Source: an uncultured Roseburia sp. (lineage in GTDB: Bacteria > Bacillota > Clostridia > Lachnospirales > Lachnospiraceae). Taken from it: a stretch of 64,000 nt of DNA. The notes under the pieces were generated by a model that was not told the origin of the DNA, ran no database searches, and was given only the letters and a program-made list of their open reading frames with translations. The position numbers were made by a program, and so were the translations under genes. Positions 45,653-52,945 of this stretch are shown piece by piece (position 1 is the first letter of the stretch; each line of letters opens with the position of its first letter). Location: positions 1-64,000 of the forward strand of contig CAKRDK010000007.1 of NCBI GenBank assembly GCA_934309475.1, in the 5' to 3' direction.

Positions 45653-45656
45653 ACAA

Positions 45657-45685
45657 TTGCTATCTGGAAAAATTTACTATATAAT
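45657..45685 (+). promoter_or_regulatory. Promoter of the phosphatase-kinase genes
   Basis: TTGCTA (45657-45662) and TATAAT (45680-45685), spacer 17 bp. It lacks the 37-bp T7SS element. Confidence 0.75.
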
Positions 45686-45733
45686 GCCTTAAGAATCATA
45701 TATTGTGTGAAGAGGGCACAGAATGGAGGAAGG

Positions 45734-46504
45734 ATGAGAATACTAACAGCATATGCAACGGATGCCGGAAACGTAAAACCGGTGAACCAGGATGCATTAT
45801 TAATCAAGTCAGCAGCAGTGGATGCAACTGAGACCATGCTGCTTTGCATTTGTGATGGTATGGGGGGACTTTCCATGGGGGAACGTGCAAGTACACATGT
45901 AATTTGCCGGTTTTCAGAATGGTATGAGAAATGTCTCACGGAAGCAATGGAAGCGGAGGACCGAGAGGAATTTATCCGGGAACAGTGGGTGGAACTTCTC
46001 GAGACTGCAAATGTCAAATTGGCAGAGTTCGGGGCGAAGCAGGGCATTAACCTCGGAACAACCTGTACAGCAATGCTTATCATAGGAACAACCTATTATG
46101 TGATACATGTCGGTGACAGCCGAATCTATGAAATTACTGATAAAATAACACAGTTTACGAACGACCAGACCGTGCTGGCGCGTGAAATCGCGATGGGGCG
46201 TGTCAGACCGGAAGATGCGGAATCGGATGCACGCGGAAGTATTTTGCTGCAGTGCGTGGGTGCATCGCAGAGTATTGACCCGCAGTTCGTGACGGGAGAG
46301 ATCAAGGAAAATGCAGTCTATATGTTATGCAGTGACGGATTCCGGCATAAAGTATCTGCCGAGGAGTTTTTAAAAGGATTTTCACCGGAAGAGATGACAG
46401 AGGAAAGAAAGATGGAGCGTCAGTGCAACTATTTTGTGGAGCTGAACAAATCAAGGGAAGAGAGAGATAATATTACGGTTCTTCTGGCAAAAATACAGGG
46501 TTAA
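45734..46504 (+). CDS. PP2C-family serine/threonine phosphatase
   Basis: A 256-residue cytoplasmic metal-dependent phosphatase. PP2C motifs are VNQDALL, CDGMGGLSMGE, GTTCTAML, VGDSRIYE, QTVLAREI, LCSDGF and DNITVLL, giving the Asp residues for two metals. It lies 18 bp before the kinase gene and presumably removes the phosphates that the kinase adds. ATG 45734 has GGAGG at spacing 4-5. Confidence 0.94.
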   Translation: MRILTAYATDAGNVKPVNQDALLIKSAAVDATETMLLCICDGMGGLSMGERASTHVICRFSEWYEKCLTEAMEAEDREEFIREQWVELLETANVKLAEFGAKQGINLGTTCTAMLIIGTTYYVIHVGDSRIYEITDKITQFTNDQTVLAREIAMGRVRPEDAESDARGSILLQCVGASQSIDPQFVTGEIKENAVYMLCSDGFRHKVSAEEFLKGFSPEEMTEERKMERQCNYFVELNKSREERDNITVLLAKIQG

Positions 46505-46522
46505 AAGATTAGGGATGAGAGA

Positions 46523-48244
46523 ATGTTAGAAAACGGAACAATAATAGATGGAAAATATAAAATTTTAAATAAAATTGGTCAGGGAGGAATGAGTGTTGTT
46601 TATCTTGCCATGAATGAAAAGGCAAATAAACAGTGGGCAATCAAAGAGGTCCGCAAAGACGTTTCAAAAGACTTCGAAATTATCCGTCAGGGATTGATTA
46701 CGGAGACCAATCTTTTGAAAAAATTAAGCCACCCGAACCTGCCGAGTATCATCGACGTAATTGATACGGAGGATACCTTCCTCATCGTTATGGATTACAT
46801 AGAGGGAAATCCGCTGACGGTTTTGTTAGAAGAGAGCGGGGCGCAGCCGCAGGATCTGGTAATTTCCATTGCGCTGCAGTTATGTGATGTGCTTTCTTAC
46901 CTGCACACCAGGGAAAAACCGATTATTTACCGTGATATGAAGCCGGCAAACGTTATGTTAAAGCCAAACGGTGAAGTGGTATTGATTGACTTCGGTATCG
47001 CGCGCGAATACAAGCAGCAGAATATTGCGGATACAACCTGTCTTGGAACGCAGGGCTATGCCGCACCGGAGCAGTTTGGAGGACAGGGACAGACGGATGC
47101 AAGAACCGATATCTACTGCCTTGGGGCGACATTGTATCATCTGCTGACGGGACACAATCCGAGTGAACCGCCGTATGAGATGTATCCGATTCGTTACTGG
47201 AATGAGAACCTTTCGTCCGGTCTTGAAGAAATCATTCTGACCTGTACGCAGAAAAATCCGGATGACCGTTACCAGAACTGTGAAGAACTACGTTATGCGT
47301 TGGAACATTATATGGAGATGGATGACGCCTATCGGAGGAAAGAGAAAAGACAGCTGCGCACATTTACGACACTGGTGGCATCTGCGGCTGTTTGTCTGGC
47401 GGTTGGAATCGGATTTCAGGTGGCAGAGGGAAGCCTGAAAAATGATAATTACGAAACGTATTTGTCCGATGCACTTTCCGTGTCAACCTATGACGCAGCA
47501 CTGACCTACTATAAGGACGCGATTTATCTGGAGCCGGGAAAACAGGAAGCGTACATGGCACTGCTTGATAAAATGATGGAGGACGATAATTTCACGGAGG
47601 AGGAAGCATACACACTCCGTGAGATTCTTCAGTATAAGACAAGCAACAGTGAAAGCTGTGAAGATGCTTTTATGAAAAACAAAGCAGATTATGAGGAATT
47701 TTCGTACCAGCTTGGACTCGCCTATTTTTACTCTTATGAGGAAAATGGAAATAAAAATAATGCAAAAAAGTGGTTAAAGATTGCAGCAGAGTCCCAGAAC
47801 CTCGATGAAAATAAAGTGGAACGTGCAACGAGACTTTTAAAAATCTCTGAATATTATTTGAAAATCGGCGTTCAGAGTAAGTCGGGGGATGAGTCAACCT
47901 CTTACAAAGATTACTGGGAGGATTTAAAACAGCTTTCAGAGGGAAATCTTGTGGAGATGGATAATGAGGTTACAGCATTGATGATGTACAATGAGGTTGC
48001 TTATCAGATTGCAACCAATGCACAGAAGTTCACAGACGCGGGCGTGACACAGGAAGACATGGAAGCGATGTTAGATGAGATTACGCAGCATGTGGAATCG
48101 GATATTCGTGTGACAGAACAGAATCAGCAGAGAATCCAGGAACTGATGGATAAAGTAAGCCAGAATGTGGAAAATGCAAAGCGCGAGTTAAATGTCAATG
48201 CGTCCGTGCAGAAGGAGGAAAAAGAAAATGATTCTAATGAGTAA
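46523..48244 (+). CDS. Membrane Ser/Thr protein kinase with EssB-like layout
   Basis: A 573-residue protein. Residues 10-265 are a protein kinase with intact motifs: glycine loop IGQGGMSVVY, Lys41 in WAIK, Asp138/Asn143 in YRDMKPANV, Asp156 in DFG, and APE. One helix spans about 281-300. The remaining 270 residues are helical and TPR-like and would lie outside the cell; no PASTA domain is present. EssB/YukC of Bacillota T7SS has the same order, but with a pseudokinase. Likely targets are the TxxLG motifs of the next gene and the FHA protein. The end overlaps the next gene by 17 bp. Confidence 0.9.
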   Translation: MLENGTIIDGKYKILNKIGQGGMSVVYLAMNEKANKQWAIKEVRKDVSKDFEIIRQGLITETNLLKKLSHPNLPSIIDVIDTEDTFLIVMDYIEGNPLTVLLEESGAQPQDLVISIALQLCDVLSYLHTREKPIIYRDMKPANVMLKPNGEVVLIDFGIAREYKQQNIADTTCLGTQGYAAPEQFGGQGQTDARTDIYCLGATLYHLLTGHNPSEPPYEMYPIRYWNENLSSGLEEIILTCTQKNPDDRYQNCEELRYALEHYMEMDDAYRRKEKRQLRTFTTLVASAAVCLAVGIGFQVAEGSLKNDNYETYLSDALSVSTYDAALTYYKDAIYLEPGKQEAYMALLDKMMEDDNFTEEEAYTLREILQYKTSNSESCEDAFMKNKADYEEFSYQLGLAYFYSYEENGNKNNAKKWLKIAAESQNLDENKVERATRLLKISEYYLKIGVQSKSGDESTSYKDYWEDLKQLSEGNLVEMDNEVTALMMYNEVAYQIATNAQKFTDAGVTQEDMEAMLDEITQHVESDIRVTEQNQQRIQELMDKVSQNVENAKRELNVNASVQKEEKENDSNE

Positions 48245-48827
48245 CAGAATTACGTTATACAGCAATCTGAGAAATATTTTCTTCATTCTCTGTATAGCAT
48301 TTGTGGTAATCAGTATTTTTTATGGAATTCGTGTCCATATCATATCAATTATCCAGAAGCATTTTGGATTTGAAAGAAAACGTGAAATCGCAAGGAGAAT
48401 GGCAGGTGGTTATGCAGAACCAAGCACTACCGCCAGAATGAGAAAACAGAAAAACAGCGGAAGAATGAGTGGGCATCTGAATACGAACTACATTGACGTT
48501 TCACAGGTGAAAACAGAAAAAATTCCAAAATCAAAAAGGCTGCAGGAAAGTGCAGCACGGCAGGAAGAAGGCACCGTAGTGCTTGGAGCGAAGGAGACAA
48601 CACTGCTTGGGGCGGAGGAGACAACACTGCTTGGAGCGGAGGAGACAACGCTGCTGGGACAGGATACCGTGGTACTCGATACTTCAGGTGCGGAGACAAC
48701 GGTACTTGGGCTGACACAGCCAGCAAGTGGTGCAGAGCAGGATACTGTAGTGCTCTCACCGGAACAGCGGATGCAGGTGAAGAAAAAGGTGGATATCATG
48801 GTAGTTCATGGGGAAGATATCATCTAA
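48228..48827 (+). CDS. Membrane protein with repeated ETTLLG phospho-motifs
   Basis: A 199-residue protein that I do not recognise as a named family. One helix (about residues 12-35) is followed by a basic stretch and a C-terminal tail with TVVLG, three exact TTLLG units, TVVLD, TTVLG and TVVLS. Five or more Thr sit before a hydrophobic-Leu-Gly pattern after Glu, like the ETT site of GarA that kinases phosphorylate and FHA domains bind. It overlaps the kinase gene by 17 bp. ATG 48228 has GGAGG at spacing about 9. A scaffold role is inferred. Confidence 0.8.
   Translation: MILMSNRITLYSNLRNIFFILCIAFVVISIFYGIRVHIISIIQKHFGFERKREIARRMAGGYAEPSTTARMRKQKNSGRMSGHLNTNYIDVSQVKTEKIPKSKRLQESAARQEEGTVVLGAKETTLLGAEETTLLGAEETTLLGQDTVVLDTSGAETTVLGLTQPASGAEQDTVVLSPEQRMQVKKKVDIMVVHGEDII
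48585..48656 (+). repeat. Three 24-bp tandem repeats
   Basis: Units start at 48585, 48609 and 48633 and encode A(K/E)ETTLLG three times. Confidence 0.9.
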
Positions 48828-48838
48828 AAATACAAAAA

Positions 48839-48909
48839 ACTGGTTATTCATCCCTCTAATCGTGTCGTTCGTCAGAAATTTAACACAAAACTTTTTTTCG
48901 TGCTATAGT
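48839..48909 (+). promoter_or_regulatory. T7SS-regulon promoter, copy 1
   Basis: 37-bp element (48839-48875) with ACTGGTTATTCATCCCTCTA and GTCGTTCGTCAG, 4-bp gap, -35 TTAACA (48880-48885), spacer 18 bp, TGC-TATAGT (-10, 48904-48909). Confidence 0.88.
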
Positions 48910-48963
48910 AAACCATGTCGAAAGGGTTCGGCGTAAACGAAGAAAACTTTAGGAGGATTTACA

Positions 48964-49263
48964 ATGGCAGAGATTCAGGTAACAACCGCAACTTTAAAAT
49001 CAAAACAGAATGAATTAAAAGGATTAAATAGAAAATTTAATTCCAAATTAAGCAAGATGGATTCTACAGAGCGTGAATTGACAGCAATGTGGGAAGGTGA
49101 TGCATCCAAGGCATTTCATCAGAGTTATACAACCGATACACAGAAGATGGAAGAACTTTACAAAGCAGTGGAGCAGTATTGCCAGGCATTAGATACTATC
49201 ATCAAACAGTATGAGAAGACAGAGACAAAGAACATCTCAATCGCCAATAAACGCACTTATTAA
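48964..49263 (+). CDS. WXG100 protein, EsxA-like (copy 1)
   Basis: A 99-residue helical hairpin. The turn is AMWEGDASKAF (WxG) and the tail has QYEKTE, the YxxxE export motif. It has no signal peptide. WXG100 proteins are secreted through EssC as dimers. Its product differs from copy 2 by only two residues (Ala2/Ser2 and Asn/Lys near the end). AGGAGG precedes the ATG. Confidence 0.95.
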   Translation: MAEIQVTTATLKSKQNELKGLNRKFNSKLSKMDSTERELTAMWEGDASKAFHQSYTTDTQKMEELYKAVEQYCQALDTIIKQYEKTETKNISIANKRTY

Positions 49264-49312
49264 TAAAAGTTTTGTATAAGAATGGATTATAGAAGAAAGA
49301 GGAGAAGAGAAA

Positions 49313-49633
49313 ATGGCAATTTCAGCATTAAAAGTAACACCTGCAAAATTAAAATCAAAATCAAGCGAGTTTAGCGCAGATGCAACAGAGGTAAAGGGAT
49401 TGACAGACCAGATGTTTGCAATCATCAAACAGTTAAACGGAGCTGTATGGTCCGGTACAGCAGCAACGACCTATACGACAAGATTTAACAAATTAGATAA
49501 TGACTGTACAAAGATGTTCAAGATGATTAAAGAATTTTCAGATGATTTGACTGATATCGCAACAGAATATGATGCAGCAGAGAAGGCAAATGAAGAGACA
49601 GGAAGAGCATTAAAGGTAGACGTAATCAGCTAG
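49313..49633 (+). CDS. WXG100 protein, EsxB-like (copy 1)
   Basis: A 106-residue WXG100 protein with AVWSGTAATTY at the turn and EYDAAE (YxxxE) near the end. It follows its partner by 49 bp and may form a heterodimer with it. It differs from copy 2 at three positions. A strong terminator follows, so this pair can be made in excess of downstream genes. Confidence 0.95.
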   Translation: MAISALKVTPAKLKSKSSEFSADATEVKGLTDQMFAIIKQLNGAVWSGTAATTYTTRFNKLDNDCTKMFKMIKEFSDDLTDIATEYDAAEKANEETGRALKVDVIS

Positions 49634-49646
49634 GAAAAAAAGATGC

Positions 49647-49685
49647 ATTAGAGGACGGGAACTTTTCCTGCCCTCTAATTTTTTT
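49647..49685 (+). terminator. Terminator after WXG100 pair 1
   Basis: ATTAGAGG (49647-49654) pairs with CCTCTAAT (49672-49679), with a further GG/CC inside, followed by six T. Confidence 0.85.
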
Positions 49686-49711
49686 GCAAAAAGGGAAGGG
49701 TGAAAAATTAT

Positions 49712-50944
49712 ATGTCAGATACATTTCAGATTGTGCCTGAGCGAGAAAAACAGGCGGCAGAGCAGTATAAAAGCTGCTATACACAGATGAAAGAACACTG
49801 TGAAAAGATGGAGTCCATTAAGAGTGCGCTTTCGGGAAGAGAGTACCGTGAGGTGAGAGCTGCATTGACAGGTATTATTGCAAAAGAAAGACGGGAAATC
49901 GAAGATTTGCAGAAGATGGAGTCTACTTTATACCGCATTATTGCATATTATGAACAGACAGAGCGGAAAATCCATGTGAATCCAAAGAATAAAAAGCTTA
50001 ATATCAGAATTAAGCCGATTCCGGGTGTGAAGATTAATCCACAAATTAAAAAGATTGTAAGACAGACACCGACACCAAAGAAACCAGAAAAGACGAGTGA
50101 GCCAGATGAACAGAACAGAAAAAAAGATACAACACCTTCAAAACCTAAGAAACCTAAAAAAGATACAACACCAACAAATCCAGCACCAGGAAATTCAACA
50201 CCGGGAAATTCAACACCGGGAAATTCAACACCGGGAAACACAGCATCTACAGGAATTCAGAATGTATCCGCAGATACACAAACCTGTCTCGATCATTTAG
50301 ATGCGCTTTCCGCTACGTATTCTGCAGAAAAACTGGTATCCATGAAATATGCGGCAGCATATCTTTTGGAAAAAGGTTACGAGCCTGCATTTGTAGCAGG
50401 AGTATTGGGAAATATTGCGAATGAAGGAACGGCAGGTGTGTTTGAAAGTTCAAACTATAAATCAAATCCGGGAGCAGAACCTGGATATCTGCGTTATATG
50501 GACAATAATTATGACTACAGAAGTAAATATTCTGGAAAGAATATTCAACAAATTGGTATCGCAGAAACGGAGGCGCTGTTGAATAAACTTGACGGAACAG
50601 ACGGAAAGTTTGGGCTTGGAAGTGTTCAGTGGACGAGTCACGGACGTGCTATGCATCTGATGGAATGTTACAAAAAGGTATGCGGAAGCAACAATTATCC
50701 GACGCAGGAGCAGTGCCTTCAGGCAGAAGCTCTTATGATTTGTGAAGAGCTCGAGGGAGATTACAAATCCGTATACGATAGCTGGAAGGGAAGCTCTGGT
50801 GGAGCTGATTCATCCACAGCAGCGCAGAGCGCGGGGGCTATTATCTGTAAGAAATATGAGATTCCTGCCGGAGCGGAGCAAAAAGCCGTGACACGTGGAA
50901 ATGATGCTGCTAATATTTATAAAGCAATGATAGGAAGCAACTAG
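49712..50944 (+). CDS. Lysozyme-like protein with T7SS-type N-terminus
   Basis: A protein of about 410 residues. Residues 1-90 are a helical hairpin that ends in YYEQTERK (YxxxE) but lacks a WxG turn. A basic, Pro-rich linker with PGNST repeats follows. Residues about 190-405 resemble the phage tail lysozyme domain: AAYLLEKGYEPAFVAGVLGN, IANEGTAGVFE (likely catalytic Glu) and FGLGSVQWTSHGR. No signal peptide is present, so export by the T7SS is likely. It could cut peptidoglycan for assembly of the machine or act on rivals. ATG 49712 is preferred to GTG 49700. Confidence 0.82.
   Translation: MSDTFQIVPEREKQAAEQYKSCYTQMKEHCEKMESIKSALSGREYREVRAALTGIIAKERREIEDLQKMESTLYRIIAYYEQTERKIHVNPKNKKLNIRIKPIPGVKINPQIKKIVRQTPTPKKPEKTSEPDEQNRKKDTTPSKPKKPKKDTTPTNPAPGNSTPGNSTPGNSTPGNTASTGIQNVSADTQTCLDHLDALSATYSAEKLVSMKYAAAYLLEKGYEPAFVAGVLGNIANEGTAGVFESSNYKSNPGAEPGYLRYMDNNYDYRSKYSGKNIQQIGIAETEALLNKLDGTDGKFGLGSVQWTSHGRAMHLMECYKKVCGSNNYPTQEQCLQAEALMICEELEGDYKSVYDSWKGSSGGADSSTAAQSAGAIICKKYEIPAGAEQKAVTRGNDAANIYKAMIGSN
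50186..50245 (+). repeat. Four 15-bp tandem repeats in the lysozyme-like gene
   Basis: Units start at 50186, 50201, 50216 and 50231 and encode PGNST three times, then PGNTA. Confidence 0.9.
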
Positions 50945-50961
50945 GGAAGACGGGGAGAAAA

Positions 50962-51963
50962 ATGAAGATGAAAAGAAACAGAGTATCGAAGGCAGCCGCA
51001 GCAGTCTGCATAGCAATGGCCATGAGTGGAATGTTATCCGGCTGTCTGGGTGGAGTCGGTGCAGCATTGTTAAATGGAAAAGAGTCTTACGAACCGGAGC
51101 CGGATATTTCGTACCAGCCTTATTTAGAGGAGGATTCCGATTGGGAGGAAGATTCGGAATACACTTGGGAAGACGATAACAGCTATGATACGGAAGAGGA
51201 GAAGCAGAATATAGAAAACGAGACAGATGCTTCTACGGCATTTGAAGAGTTTTGCCAGGGAACACGTTCTGTATATCAGCATCATGGCGACGTTGAAAAT
51301 AATGATATTTCCTATCCGCTGGAAGGAAGTAAAGATGAAATGTTAGAGCAGTTTGGAGAAAATTATGGAGACTCCGGACTTGAGATGAATTATATACAGA
51401 TTCCGTATACCGATGGTTCGGTTGTGTACTGTGTGGAGATTACCAATACAGGCGATGACAATCTGGATGAGTTTTCGACCTACCTCTTTATGGCAGAAGT
51501 GGACGGAGATTTTCAGATTTGCTTTGAGACAGATACCTGGTCACGCTGTTCCATGGAATTGTTTACGGATGGTGTGATAAAAAAATCCGGGGCAGCCGGA
51601 GCGTATGGAAGCACACTGGATGACTTTTTCCTGAACGCACAGAGCGGAGAAGTGTGCAGCCTGGTGCATGAGGAGACGTATGGAATTTCGGAAGCGGGAG
51701 ATGGAAGTCTTTTCTGGGACGACGCCGAGGCGACAACCCGAGGCTTGATTTATTTTTATCAGATTGATGGTACAGATTATTATAAATTAGATTTGGAAGA
51801 AGCAGGTATAACGGCTGATGATGTGGAGCCGTATCTTTCCGGCTATGTTTCGCTGGAAGAAGGAGAAGAACAGGAAGTTCTGATTCGTCAGGGGGATGCC
51901 TGTGGAGTTGATATGACAATGATAGAAGCATTGAATCTGGATGCAATGATACCAGTTCCATAA
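50962..51963 (+). CDS. Lipoprotein of unknown function in the T7SS locus
   Basis: A 333-residue protein with a lipoprotein signal peptide ending in MLSGCLGG. An acidic linker rich in Glu, Asp and Tyr (about 45-95) precedes a beta-rich domain that I do not recognise. It should sit on the outer face of the membrane. It lies between the lysozyme-like gene and WXG100 pair 2, directly in front of the second T7SS promoter. GGGGAG precedes the ATG. Confidence 0.75.
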   Translation: MKMKRNRVSKAAAAVCIAMAMSGMLSGCLGGVGAALLNGKESYEPEPDISYQPYLEEDSDWEEDSEYTWEDDNSYDTEEEKQNIENETDASTAFEEFCQGTRSVYQHHGDVENNDISYPLEGSKDEMLEQFGENYGDSGLEMNYIQIPYTDGSVVYCVEITNTGDDNLDEFSTYLFMAEVDGDFQICFETDTWSRCSMELFTDGVIKKSGAAGAYGSTLDDFFLNAQSGEVCSLVHEETYGISEAGDGSLFWDDAEATTRGLIYFYQIDGTDYYKLDLEEAGITADDVEPYLSGYVSLEEGEEQEVLIRQGDACGVDMTMIEALNLDAMIPVP

Positions 51964-51968
51964 CAAAA

Positions 51969-52039
51969 ACTGGTTATTCGTCCCTCTAACCATGTCGTTC
52001 GTCAGAAAATTAACACAAAATTTTTAAAAGTGCTATAGT
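51969..52039 (+). promoter_or_regulatory. T7SS-regulon promoter, copy 2
   Basis: 37-bp element (51969-52005) with TGGTTA-N10-TAACCA and GTCGTTCGTCAG, 4-bp gap, -35 TTAACA (52010-52015), spacer 18 bp, TGC-TATAGT (52034-52039). Confidence 0.9.
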
Positions 52040-52094
52040 AAACCATGTCGAAAGCGTTTGGCAAAAAGAGGAAAAGAATTAGGAGGAATTTACA

Positions 52095-52394
52095 ATGTCA
52101 GAGATTCAGGTAACAACCGCAACTTTAAAATCAAAACAGAATGAATTAAAAGGATTAAACAGAAAATTTAATTCCAAATTAAGCAAGATGGATTCCACAG
52201 AGCGTGAGTTGACAGCAATGTGGGAAGGTGATGCATCCAAAGCATTCCACCAGAGTTATACAACCGATACACAGAAGATGGAAGAGCTTTACAAAGCAGT
52301 AGAGCAGTACTGCCAGGCATTAGATACCATCATCAAACAGTATGAGAAGACAGAGACAAAGAACATTTCAATTGCAAAAAAACGTACTTATTAA
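52095..52394 (+). CDS. WXG100 protein, EsxA-like (copy 2)
   Basis: A 99-residue WXG100 protein with the WEG turn and YEKTE tail, nearly identical to the product of 48964-49263. The DNA differs mostly at third codon positions, so selection has kept the protein. AGGAGG precedes the ATG. Confidence 0.95.
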   Translation: MSEIQVTTATLKSKQNELKGLNRKFNSKLSKMDSTERELTAMWEGDASKAFHQSYTTDTQKMEELYKAVEQYCQALDTIIKQYEKTETKNISIAKKRTY

Positions 52395-52441
52395 TCAGTA
52401 GTTATAGATAAGATATTTTTATAGAAAGAAGGAGACGAATT

Positions 52442-52762
52442 ATGGCAATTTCAGCATTAAAGGTAACACCTGCAAAATTAAAAGCAAAATCAAGTGAGTT
52501 CAGCTCAGATGCAACAGAAGTAAAGGGATTAACAGATCAGATGTTCGCAATCATCAAACAGTTAAACGGAGCCGTATGGTCCGGTACAGCAGCAACAACT
52601 TATACAACAAGATTCAATAAGTTAGATAATGACTGCGCAAAGATGTTTAAAATGATTAAAGAGTTTTCGGATGACCTGACCGATATTGCTACAGAATACG
52701 ATGCAGCTGAGAAGGCAAATGAAGAAACAGGAAGAGCATTAAAAGTAGACGTTATCAGTTAA
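52442..52762 (+). CDS. WXG100 protein, EsxB-like (copy 2)
   Basis: A 106-residue WXG100 protein with the WSG turn and YDAAE tail, differing from copy 1 at three residues (KAK for KSK, SSD for SAD, Ala for Thr after DNDC). It is followed by a terminator, as is copy 1. Confidence 0.95.
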   Translation: MAISALKVTPAKLKAKSSEFSSDATEVKGLTDQMFAIIKQLNGAVWSGTAATTYTTRFNKLDNDCAKMFKMIKEFSDDLTDIATEYDAAEKANEETGRALKVDVIS

Positions 52763-52784
52763 GACGTACAATGAAATATTATGG

Positions 52785-52813
52785 GGGCAGGGTTAGAAAT
52801 ACCTGCCCTTTTT
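52785..52813 (+). terminator. Terminator after WXG100 pair 2
   Basis: GGGCAGG (52785-52791) pairs with CCTGCCC (52802-52808), followed by five T. Confidence 0.9.
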
Positions 52814-52945
52814 ATCTGTTCACCAGAAAAATTATCAAATTATAAAAAAAGTGGTGAATAATTTGCAAATATGGTATATTATGGAGTGGACGTGTGAAAA
52901 CACTGGAAAGACGGGTTTGGAAAGGAAAAGGAAGGGGAAGAGAGA

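Noticed and set aside
45572..45733. Longer start for the PP2C gene
   Set aside because: It would overlap spoVT and its terminator; ATG 45734 has GGAGG and matches the family start.
49948..50241. Minus-strand frame rich in Gly, Val and Phe opposite the lysozyme-like gene
   Set aside because: It is the reverse reading of the PGNST repeats and has no start signal.
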